A stretch of DNA of 6,603 nt, from assembly GCA_958427155.1 (NCBI GenBank), contig CAUABB010000082.1, forward strand, positions 1-6,603, read 5' to 3'. The notes beneath the pieces were generated by a model. The model saw only the letters and a list, made by a program, of their open reading frames with translations, made no database searches and was not told the DNA's origin. This stretch comes from an uncultured Oscillospiraceae bacterium. GTDB taxonomy: Bacteria; Bacillota; Clostridia; Oscillospirales; Ruminococcaceae. Positions 1 to 6,069 of this stretch are shown here, piece after piece (positions within the stretch are counted from its first letter, which is position 1; each line of letters opens with the position of its first letter). The translations under genes were made by a program, and so were the position numbers.

Positions 1-1642
1 TTTTCGCAAACGCTTCTTTCCAAAGGTCAAACCGAAAGCATTCATCCCAACTGTCAAGAATACACCCCTTTTTCCAGGCGTCATAAATTACCTTTCCAAG
101 TCTTCTGTCCCCTCTTGCTAAAACTCCCTCCAAAATGCTTGTCTCAACGTTATGCCAACTACAGCTGATTTTTTTAGAGCGGATGGTTTTGACCAAATGC
201 CTTTGTTTTTCCTTGATCATCTCCATCGTATCCTGTGCTTCCCACTGAAATGGAGTAAAAGGTTTTGGTACAAAGGTAGATACACTGATTGAAATAGTAA
301 CTCCCTTACCCTTGGGGCGAACAGGCATTGTATAATAATAATCCAAAATGCGGTGAGCAAGTTCAATAATTCCCTCAACATCCTCCATGGTCTCGGTAGG
401 AAGTCCTAGCATAAAATAGAGCTTAACCGCTGTATAACCGCCTTCAAAAGCGATCCTGCAGGTATTCATAACCTCTTCTTCGGTCACATTTTTATTGATG
501 ACGTCACGTAAACGCTGCGTCCCGGCCTCTGGTGCAAAAGTGAGACCGCTTTTCCGAACACGTTTAATCCGTTCCAGCAGCTCTTCTGAAAAATTATCAA
601 TCCGCAGAGAAGGAAGCGATAAATTAATATGCTCATCTTCCGTAAAAGAAAGAAGCTCGTCCAATAATGGTTCAATTCCTGAATAATCGCTGGTAGAAAG
701 AGAAGAAAGAGATATTTCCTCATAACCCGTGCTCTCACAGAGAGACTTTGCCTGACGACAAACAACTTCTGGTTCCTTTTCACGAAGAGGGCGATAGATA
801 AATCCAGCCTGACAAAAACGGCACCCGCGGATACATCCACGCATCAACTCCGCCATAGCTCGGTCATGGACAATGCCCATATAAGGAACCAAAAAATTTT
901 CAGGATAATGAGAATAATTCAAATTCTGCTCAATTTTCTTTCGGATTACTTTTGGGGCATTATTTTTCGATTTAATCGCTGCAATCGTCCCATCTTCGTG
1001 GTAAGAGATATCGTAAAGGGAGGGAACATAAATTCCCTCCTGTTTGGCGGCCTCTTTCAAAAAGGTCTTTTTGTCCCAACCTTCTAGTTTAGCCTTACGA
1101 TAAAGCTTCATCAGATCATCCAACTGCTGTTCTCCTTCTCCAAGGCAGAACAGATCGACAAAATCGGTCAACGGTTCTGGATTACAGGCACAAGGTCCCC
1201 CCGCAATTACTAAATTTTTCAAATCGTCCCGTTCTTTTGCCAGAACCGGAATATTTCCCAGGAAAAGCATTTGAAGAAGATTGGTATAGCTAAGTTCATA
1301 CTGAAGGGTAAAACCAACAATGTCAAATTCATTAAGAGGGGTAAAACTCTCCAAAGAATAAAGCGGAATATCATTTTTCGTCATCTGTTCTTCAAAATCC
1401 CCCCAAGGCATAAAGCAACGTTCACACCAGACGTACGAATTTGCATTAAGGGACGAGTAAAGGATTTTCATTCCCAGATGTGACATTCCCACTTCATAGA
1501 TATCCGGAAAACAAAAGGCAAACCGGATATCAACTTCAGCCGGATTTTTAACTACCTGATGAAGTTCTCCACCAACATAACGCGCTGGTTTCTGAACCTT
1601 CAGCAAAACAGATTCTACTTTCTTTTTCAAACACTCGGACAT
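1..1642 (-). CDS. B12-binding-domain-type radical SAM protein (TIGR03960-like), 3' end off window
   Basis: The first 547 codons of a large radical SAM protein are open and uninterrupted from the ATG at 1642 to the left edge. Family members are about 600 residues, so only the C-terminal tail is missing. A GGGAGG ribosome binding site (1649-1654) sits six bases before the ATG. The N-terminal 200 residues resemble the B12-binding-like region of the family: a KPARYVGGE opening (18-26), FPDIYEVGMSHLG (45-57), GGPCACNPEP (148-157) and a GEGE turn (168-171). I see no DxHxxG cobalamin-ligand motif, so cobalamin binding is doubtful. The radical SAM 4Fe-4S motif is Cx3Cx2C at C270, C274 and C277 within MRGCIRGCRFCQ. 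The enzyme should cleave S-adenosylmethionine, but the substrate of this family is unknown. It lies 61 bases after the SpoIVFB-like gene and may share its transcript. Family assignment is from recognised motifs; its cellular role is not inferable here. Confidence 0.9.
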   Translation of the reverse strand, partial: MSECLKKKVESVLLKVQKPARYVGGELHQVVKNPAEVDIRFAFCFPDIYEVGMSHLGMKILYSSLNANSYVWCERCFMPWGDFEEQMTKNDIPLYSLESFTPLNEFDIVGFTLQYELSYTNLLQMLFLGNIPVLAKERDDLKNLVIAGGPCACNPEPLTDFVDLFCLGEGEQQLDDLMKLYRKAKLEGWDKKTFLKEAAKQEGIYVPSLYDISYHEDGTIAAIKSKNNAPKVIRKKIEQNLNYSHYPENFLVPYMGIVHDRAMAELMRGCIRGCRFCQAGFIYRPLREKEPEVVCRQAKSLCESTGYEEISLSSLSTSDYSGIEPLLDELLSFTEDEHINLSLPSLRIDNFSEELLERIKRVRKSGLTFAPEAGTQRLRDVINKNVTEEEVMNTCRIAFEGGYTAVKLYFMLGLPTETMEDVEGIIELAHRILDYYYTMPVRPKGKGVTISISVSTFVPKPFTPFQWEAQDTMEMIKEKQRHLVKTIRSKKISCSWHNVETSILEGVLARGDRRLGKVIYDAWKKGCILDSWDECFRFDLWKEAFAK

Positions 1643-1703
1643 GAAGTGCCTCCCATAAATAAGATACCCTTATTGTACCTTATTCAAGAGGTGAATGCAA
1701 ACT

Positions 1704-2303
1704 TTACGAGCTACTTCGATTCTGTATCAAAGAAAGAATTAAGAATGCTGCTGTAATTACTAGAGTTACATTGTAATCACGTATGAGCAGTAAAATTCCG
1801 TAAGCAAAGACAGGTAATACAATTACCCACGAAAGGCTAACACCTACAAATTCAGCTACCCTAACCGAAAAAAACTCTCCCAGCACTCGTCTTAGTATCA
1901 TTCCGCCATCCAGCGCACCAACCGGGATCAGGTTAAATAACCCAATTGAGAGTTGAACCAATGCAATCCGGGTAAATTCTAGATTGGAACCAGCTCCAAA
2001 GTATAAAAAAATAAAGACAGCAAAGTTCGTAAAGCACCCAGCGGAAAGGGAAAATATATCTTTTCCCAGTGTAAGATACCGTTCTGAAGAGGTAATTCTC
2101 ATTCCCTCGATAGAAAAAGTCACACTCTTAGGGCGTTCTCCAACAATAAAATATGCGATTATATGTCCAAGTTCGTGGGTAATGGCAGCAAGAACTCCGC
2201 AATATCCATATCCGGAGCGATCAAGAATCAGATAAACAGTTACCACCGCAAAAAAAAGAAAAGAAATCTGTACCCAAATTCCAAAAAGCTTAAACCGCAG
2301 CAT
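1704..2303 (-). CDS. spoIVFB: SpoIVFB-like M50 site-2 intramembrane metalloprotease
   Basis: A polytopic membrane zinc protease of 199 residues with about six hydrophobic segments. The HELGH zinc motif is at H43, E44, H47, and the second motif, NLIPVGALDGG, supplies N124, P127 and D132. In B. subtilis SpoIVFB releases active sigma-K in the mother cell by cutting pro-sigma-K within the membrane, under inhibition by SpoIVFA and BofA; that role is inferred here from motifs and gene order. I chose the ATG at 2303: AGGAA (2311-2315) lies seven bases upstream, and this start puts the catalytic glutamate at residue 44, as I recall for B. subtilis. An in-frame TTG at 2336 and an ATG at 2309 are possible but less well placed. 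The gene overlaps the SpoIVFA-like gene by 14 bases. The protein ends soon after the last hydrophobic segment, with no room for the C-terminal CBS domain of B. subtilis SpoIVFB. A general M50 protease with another substrate is the alternative. Confidence 0.86.
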   Translation of the reverse strand: MLRFKLFGIWVQISFLFFAVVTVYLILDRSGYGYCGVLAAITHELGHIIAYFIVGERPKSVTFSIEGMRITSSERYLTLGKDIFSLSAGCFTNFAVFIFLYFGAGSNLEFTRIALVQLSIGLFNLIPVGALDGGMILRRVLGEFFSVRVAEFVGVSLSWVIVLPVFAYGILLLIRDYNVTLVITAAFLILSLIQNRSSS

Positions 2304-3195
2304 AACCATCTTCCTGATGTGTTGGAATGATCTCAAGAGGATTTACAAAAACTCCATTGACCGAAAGATCAAAGTGACAATGGTTTCCAGTGGAATATCC
2401 CGTATTTCCAACAAAGCCAACGATATCTCCCGCTTTTACAAAATCCCCTACCTTAACATTCAGCTTACTGCAATGCCCGTAGCGGCTAATCACTCCGTTT
2501 TCATGCTGAATCGCAACAAAATTTCCAAAACTTGTAGAGTTTTGAGCCTGAATAATCGTACCGTCCTTAAAGGCGGCAATTGGCGTACCCTCTTGAGCAG
2601 GGATGTCAATTCCCTTATGAAAGTCCGGAAGACCTGTTGTTGGATGAAGACGATATCCATAAGACGAGCTGATAATTCCATGAAGGGGAATAACATAGCT
2701 CGTTTTTAAAGGTTCTGTATCCAGCTCGGCCAATCCTGCCGACTCTTGTGCAAGCGGCAAGGGGTTTTCCTCACCACCCATTCCCATTGCCATTGTTTGG
2801 GTCGAAAAATTCTCCACTTCAGAAGGATTCGTCTCAGAGGATGAGCTGTCTTGGGAAGATCCTTCTGACGACGAATTCTGAGATGAGGAACTAGAAATTT
2901 CTCCCCCAGCAGGTGTGGTCAAGAAGGAACCAATATTATAAAATACTTCGGAAATATTTTCAGTAATTCCTGCTTCTCCCCTTATTTGAGTAAGATAGAA
3001 CTGCTTCATTTCATCCACAAAATCATGAAAAAGTACATTGGCAAAAAGTAAAATAATTGCAGTCACCAAAGAAAGAATGAACTGAACAAGAAATATATTG
3101 GCTAACCCGCCTTTCTTTTTTCTACCCGGTTCCCCAGTCTCCGCTTTTTTCTTTTGGCGAAATTCCTGGAAATCGTAATCGATAGGACGTTCCAT
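2290..3195 (-). CDS. spoIVFA: SpoIVFA-like membrane-anchored M23 (LytM) peptidase
   Basis: A 301-residue protein with a basic cytoplasmic N-terminus (about 1-30), one membrane segment (about 34-56), a serine-rich low-complexity stretch (101-120) and a C-terminal M23/LytM domain (about 165-290). N-in topology would place the peptidase domain outside the mother-cell cytoplasm, in the intermembrane space of a forespore. All LytM residues are present: zinc ligands H193 and D197 (HKGID) and H274, with catalytic histidines H241 (YGH) and H272 (HCH). It could therefore cut peptidoglycan cross-links rather than be only a scaffold. It directly precedes and overlaps the M50 protease gene, the B. subtilis spoIVFA-spoIVFB arrangement, where SpoIVFA anchors and inhibits SpoIVFB and is cleaved by SpoIVB and CtpB. 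The ATG at 3195 has GAGGAG (3205-3210) nine bases upstream. M23 assignment is firm; the SpoIVFA identity rests on topology and the neighbour. A generic M23 peptidase is the alternative. Confidence 0.85.
   Translation of the reverse strand: MERPIDYDFQEFRQKKKAETGEPGRKKKGGLANIFLVQFILSLVTAIILLFANVLFHDFVDEMKQFYLTQIRGEAGITENISEVFYNIGSFLTTPAGGEISSSSSQNSSSEGSSQDSSSSETNPSEVENFSTQTMAMGMGGEENPLPLAQESAGLAELDTEPLKTSYVIPLHGIISSSYGYRLHPTTGLPDFHKGIDIPAQEGTPIAAFKDGTIIQAQNSTSFGNFVAIQHENGVISRYGHCSKLNVKVGDFVKAGDIVGFVGNTGYSTGNHCHFDLSVNGVFVNPLEIIPTHQEDGYAAV
2311..2315 (-). promoter_or_regulatory. Ribosome binding site that decides the spoIVFB-like start
   Basis: AGGAA on the minus strand lies inside the end of the upstream M23 gene. 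It is one base from the ATG at 2309, too close to serve it, and seven bases from the ATG at 2303, a normal spacing. It therefore favours 2303 over the upstream TTG at 2336. Its position within the preceding gene suggests translational coupling of the pair. Confidence 0.6.
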
Positions 3196-3228
3196 TTTAA
3201 TTTACTCCTCTATTTCTATCCTGTTAGA

Positions 3229-3236
3229 ATTGGATG
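3229..3236 (-). promoter_or_regulatory. Possible sigma-E-like -10 element before the spoIVFA-like gene
   Basis: The minus-strand octamer CATCCAAT matches seven of eight positions of the sigma-E -10 consensus CATACAAT. A start about seven bases downstream would leave a leader of roughly 26 bases carrying the GAGGAG ribosome binding site, a sensible geometry. spoIVF is a sigma-E operon in B. subtilis, so such a promoter is expected. The -35 position, however, shows only a poor match in this A/T-rich stretch, so this is tentative. Confidence 0.25.
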
Positions 3237-3289
3237 TTATATTTTTATTCTAAAGAGGATAAAAATAGACTTGCCGTTTTATACAAAGC

Positions 3290-3320
3290 AAAAAACGGCA
3301 CCGCAAATGCGGTGCCGTTT
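3290..3320 (-). terminator. Intrinsic terminator of the rluD-HAD-transketolase unit
   Basis: The arms at 3293-3304 and 3309-3320 form a perfect 12-bp stem (AAACGGCACCGC paired with its complement) around a four-base loop. Read on the minus strand it runs into six T residues at 3295-3290, partly within the stem. It begins 17 bases after the stop of the transketolase C-terminal subunit. The plus-strand side has A residues rather than T after the stem, so it should act only on leftward transcription. It separates the transketolase unit from the spoIVF-like unit. Confidence 0.9.
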
Positions 3321-3337
3321 AAAAAATTTATAAAGGC

Positions 3338-4288
3338 TTATTTTTTGAGACCCATCGATTTTTTAACAGTCTCGGCAATATTTTCTGCACAGAGTCCATA
3401 TTTTTTCAAAAGCTGAACCGCCGGACCAGACTTGCCAAACTCATCGTTTACGCCAACCTTAATAACTGGGATCGGGTAGTTTGCAGTAATAACATCCGCC
3501 ACAGCAGAACCAAGTCCACCGATCACGCTATGCTCTTCAGCCGTAATAATTAACCCAGTCTCTTTTGCGGCCTTAATAATGATTTCCTCATCAATTGGCT
3601 TGATGGTATGAATATTAATGACTCTTGCGTCAATTCCCTCTTCCGCTAATGCTTTTGCAGCTTCAACGGATTCATTTACCATCAAACCGGTGGCAATAAT
3701 TGTAACATCTTTACCAGACTTTAATTCAATACCCTTTCCAAGTTCAAACTTATAGGTAGCCGGATCATTAAAAATCGGGGTAGCGAGACGACCAAAACGC
3801 AGATAAACTGGGCCGTCAATCTCACAGGCAGCGGCAACAGCAGCTTTTGCTTCAGTATCGTCCGCTGGGTTGATGATAGTCATTCCAGGAATTGTCCGCA
3901 TCAACGCAATATCTTCATTGCACTGATGGGTTGCACCATCTTCACCAACCGAAATACCGGCATGGGTAGCACCTATTTTAACATTGAGATGCGGATAACC
4001 AATCGAGTTGCGAACAATCTCAAATGCACGGCCAGCGGCGAACATTGCAAAAGTACTTGCAAATGGAATTTTCCCTGTAGCAGCCAAGCCAGCAGCAACG
4101 CCCATCATGTTTGCTTCAGCAATTCCACAATCAAAGAAACGTTCCGGACATTTTTTCCAGAATACCTGGGTCTGGGTTGCACGGGCAAGATCCGCGTCGA
4201 GAACGACGAGGTTTTCATATTTATCAGCCAGCTCAGCCAACGCTTCCCCGTAGCTCTGTCTGGTCGCTTTTTTTACTACTTCACTCAT
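3338..4288 (-). CDS. Transketolase, C-terminal subunit
   Basis: A 316-residue protein equivalent to the pyrimidine-binding and C-terminal domains of full-length transketolase. Residues 1-165 form the Pyr domain, including FDCGIAEANMMG with the glutamate (E58) expected to activate the thiamine aminopyrimidine ring, and GEDGATHQ (115-122) with H121. Residues 190-316 form the transketolase C domain, with the conserved EEH...GGLG stretch (251-260). With the N-terminal subunit encoded just upstream it should make a cytoplasmic enzyme moving two-carbon ketol groups between sugar phosphates in the non-oxidative pentose phosphate pathway, supplying ribose-5-phosphate and erythrose-4-phosphate. The ATG at 4288 has GGAGG eight bases upstream. 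The gap to the N-terminal subunit gene is 45 bases, and an intrinsic terminator follows the stop. Length and motifs are normal for split transketolases, which are common in Firmicutes and archaea. A DXS-like role is unlikely because the domains are in separate transketolase-type subunits. Confidence 0.95.
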   Translation of the reverse strand: MSEVVKKATRQSYGEALAELADKYENLVVLDADLARATQTQVFWKKCPERFFDCGIAEANMMGVAAGLAATGKIPFASTFAMFAAGRAFEIVRNSIGYPHLNVKIGATHAGISVGEDGATHQCNEDIALMRTIPGMTIINPADDTEAKAAVAAACEIDGPVYLRFGRLATPIFNDPATYKFELGKGIELKSGKDVTIIATGLMVNESVEAAKALAEEGIDARVINIHTIKPIDEEIIIKAAKETGLIITAEEHSVIGGLGSAVADVITANYPIPVIKVGVNDEFGKSGPAVQLLKKYGLCAENIAETVKKSMGLKK

Positions 4289-4303
4289 TCAAAAAACCTC
4301 CAT

Positions 4304-4317
4304 TACCAAATTCGGTA
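4304..4317. repeat. Imperfect 14-base palindrome between the transketolase subunit genes
   Basis: TACCAAATTCGGTA pairs with its own reverse complement at 12 of 14 positions, with TACC/GGTA arms. It sits in the 45-base gap, immediately upstream of the ribosome binding site of the C-terminal subunit gene. It could be a weak RNA hairpin, an operator-like site or chance; no second copy was noticed in the window. Confidence 0.3.
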
Positions 4318-4333
4318 TCCATATTATTTTAGA

Positions 4334-5173
4334 TTAAAGTGCAGCATAAGCGGCTTTAAGCTCAGACATAGCCTGCTCGTACTGCTCCGCATTCGGAGCG
4401 CTACCATGCCATGCGGCGTTATTTTCCATAAAGGAAACACCCTTACCTTTAACGCTCTTCTGGATGATGACAACCGGTTTACCTTTGACAGTTTTTGCCT
4501 CTTCAAAAGCAGCTTCAATCTTATCGAAATCGTGAGCATCATCAAGATTAATTACATGCCAGTTGAATGCTTTAAACTTTTCATCAATCGGGTATGGAGA
4601 GTTAACTTCGTCAATTTTCCCATCGATCTGAAGGCCGTTGTTATCTACAATTGCAACCAGATTATCAAGCTTGCGGAAACCTGCGAACATCGCCGCCTCC
4701 CAAACCTGACCTTCCTGAATTTCTCCATCACCTAAAATGGCATAAACTTTATAAGAATCATTGGAAATTTTAGCCGAAAGCGCCATACCACAGGCCACAG
4801 AAATTCCTTGACCCAAAGAACCACTGCTCATATCAACACCTGGAATGGTTTTCATATCAGGATGACCCTGAAGCATTCTGCCAATCTGCCGGAGGCCTTT
4901 AAGCTCATCTTCCGGGAAATAGCCTTTCTGTGCAAGAACCGAATAAAGTCCCGGAGCAGTATGACCCTTTGAAAGGACAAGCCGGTCTCTTTCTGCCCAT
5001 TTTGGATTTTTGGGGTCAACCTTCATTTCTTTGAAATAAAGGTAGGTCAACAGGTCGGAAATTGAAAGGGAACCACCCGGATGACCAGACTTCGCACTGA
5101 AAACTGCTTCAATAACACCCATTCTAACTTTACAAGCAGTTTTCATCAGCTCTTTTTTTGTCGCCAAATCCAT
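4334..5173 (-). CDS. Transketolase, N-terminal (thiamine-diphosphate-binding) subunit
   Basis: A 279-residue protein equivalent to the first domain of transketolase, which binds the diphosphate of thiamine through a divalent metal. Visible family residues are H31 in SGHPGGS, H71 in SKGH, H104 in QGHPD, the GSLGQG turn (118-123), the GDGE...DNN thiamine-diphosphate motif (148-151 and 177-179) and H256 in AAWHG. It ends at the domain boundary, and the remaining domains are supplied by the next gene, so this is a genuine two-gene enzyme and not a frameshifted single gene: both halves have their own strong GGAGG sites and proper starts and stops. The ATG at 5173 has GGAGG seven bases upstream. 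It follows the HAD phosphatase gene by 54 bases, in which I see no terminator, so cotranscription with rluD and the HAD gene is likely though a local promoter is not excluded. Confidence 0.96.
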   Translation of the reverse strand: MDLATKKELMKTACKVRMGVIEAVFSAKSGHPGGSLSISDLLTYLYFKEMKVDPKNPKWAERDRLVLSKGHTAPGLYSVLAQKGYFPEDELKGLRQIGRMLQGHPDMKTIPGVDMSSGSLGQGISVACGMALSAKISNDSYKVYAILGDGEIQEGQVWEAAMFAGFRKLDNLVAIVDNNGLQIDGKIDEVNSPYPIDEKFKAFNWHVINLDDAHDFDKIEAAFEEAKTVKGKPVVIIQKSVKGKGVSFMENNAAWHGSAPNAEQYEQAMSELKAAYAAL

Positions 5174-5222
5174 AATAAAACCTCCATAATTTTTTTTGCA
5201 TGGCCACTAATTTATTTCAATC

Positions 5223-5236
5223 GAGCGTTACCGCTC
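5223..5236 (-). repeat. Small hairpin whose loop holds the HAD gene stop codon
   Basis: GAGCG and CGCTC form a five-base-pair stem around a four-base GTAA loop that contains the TAA stop of the HAD gene. No T-tract follows on the minus strand, so it is not a convincing terminator. It may be chance or a weak transcript-stabilising structure. Confidence 0.3.
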
Positions 5237-6049
5237 TAAAATTGACGAACTCATTAAGCGGTGAATCAGATCTGCTATCGCATGATGATCATTATCACAA
5301 ACAACAAAATCTGCGACTTTCTTAAGCTCCTGAGGTGCATTTGATACCGCAACTCCGATTCCGGCATTCTGGATCATTTCAAGATCATTATAATAATCGC
5401 CGATCGCCACCGTTTTTTTCATTGGGACCCCTGTAAGTTCCGCCAAATGAAGAAGGGCACCTCCTTTAGAGCTTCCAAAAGGCAACATCTCAAAATAATG
5501 AGTAAAAGAACGGACAAAACAGACATCTTTATATTCTTTTGCAAGCATATAAGCCTCAAATTCATCCATTTTAGAAGGCTCCAAAGCAAAAAGCACCTTA
5601 AACCACCCGTTTGGTACTTCATCAATACTACAGGTAATATAAGATAGATGCTCCGTGTCCAGATGTTTTTTAACAATCCAGTTTTCACGGACAACATACA
5701 TTTGGTCTTCCAACATCACTTCAACACCGATTTCAGGAAACTTTTCACAAACATCCAGCAGATAGGCCTTTGCCTGTTCACTTAAAACCGAATGCCAGAC
5801 AATTTCACCTTTATCATAATCGTAGATTGCTCCTCCATTATAGAGAATAACTGGAGTATCGATCTTCAGTAGATGAATATAATGTTCAAGCGAAGGAATT
5901 GAGCGGCCGGTGGCAATTGAAAAACGTCCTCCAGCTTTTTGAAATTCATGAATCGCAGTAATATTTTCTTCGGAAATATGTTTATCGGTGGTCAGCATCG
6001 TTCCATCCATATCGGTGACTAGAAGCAGACCGGAAACTGATTGCCGCAT
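5228..6049 (-). CDS. Cof-type HAD-superfamily hydrolase (probable sugar-phosphate or FMN phosphatase)
   Basis: A 273-residue cytoplasmic phosphatase of the Cof (HAD-IIB) group. Motif I is VTDMDGT, with nucleophile D13 and acid/base D15; motif II is the threonine in ATGRS (T47); motif III is the lysine in SSKGG (K195); motif IV is GDYYND (D218 and D222). The middle, about residues 80-190, is the C2-type cap that sets substrate choice. Members act on sugar phosphates, FMN or pyridoxal phosphate, and sequence alone does not say which. Two in-frame ATGs are possible. The one at 6067 is two bases after the rluD stop but has no ribosome binding site. The one at 6049 follows GGGGG (6055-6059) at five bases and gives the short lead before DxDGT usual in the family, so I chose it; the longer form would be 279 residues. 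It lies directly before the transketolase genes, which hints at, but does not prove, a role in sugar-phosphate metabolism. Confidence 0.92.
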   Translation of the reverse strand: MRQSVSGLLLVTDMDGTMLTTDKHISEENITAIHEFQKAGGRFSIATGRSIPSLEHYIHLLKIDTPVILYNGGAIYDYDKGEIVWHSVLSEQAKAYLLDVCEKFPEIGVEVMLEDQMYVVRENWIVKKHLDTEHLSYITCSIDEVPNGWFKVLFALEPSKMDEFEAYMLAKEYKDVCFVRSFTHYFEMLPFGSSKGGALLHLAELTGVPMKKTVAIGDYYNDLEMIQNAGIGVAVSNAPQELKKVADFVVCDNDHHAIADLIHRLMSSSILER

Positions 6050-6054
6050 AGAAT

Positions 6055-6059
6055 CCCCC
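6055..6059 (-). promoter_or_regulatory. Weak ribosome binding site favouring the internal HAD start
   Basis: GGGGG on the minus strand lies five bases before the ATG at 6049 and can pair with the anti-Shine-Dalgarno using one wobble. Nothing comparable precedes the ATG at 6067, where the upstream bases are A-rich and belong to the end of rluD. This is the basis for preferring 6049. Confidence 0.45.
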
Positions 6060-6069
6060 AGGTTCATTT

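Noticed and set aside
484..840. Minus-strand open frame of 118 codons
   Set aside because: It lies wholly inside the radical SAM gene in another frame. The correct frame carries the Cx3Cx2C motif and stays open from 1642 to the left edge.
1658..1674. AATAAG/CTTATT inverted repeat between spoIVFB and the radical SAM gene
   Set aside because: It has six mostly A-T pairs, a five-base loop and no T-tract. It is too weak to call a terminator and is expected by chance in AT-rich spacers.
1659..1687. Sigma-A-like promoter before the radical SAM gene (TTGAAT, 17 bases, TCTTAT)
   Set aside because: Both hexamers match only four of six positions, and the predicted start would fall on the ribosome binding site itself, leaving no usable leader.
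2304..2336. Extended start of the SpoIVFB-like protein at a TTG
   Set aside because: It lacks a well-placed ribosome binding site and adds 11 polar residues before the first membrane segment. The ATG at 2303 is better supported.
3926..4735. Long plus-strand open frame (269 codons)
   Set aside because: It runs antisense across the ends of both transketolase subunit genes and the gap between them, and its translation resembles no protein family I know. The minus-strand genes carry clear family motifs, so this is a shadow.
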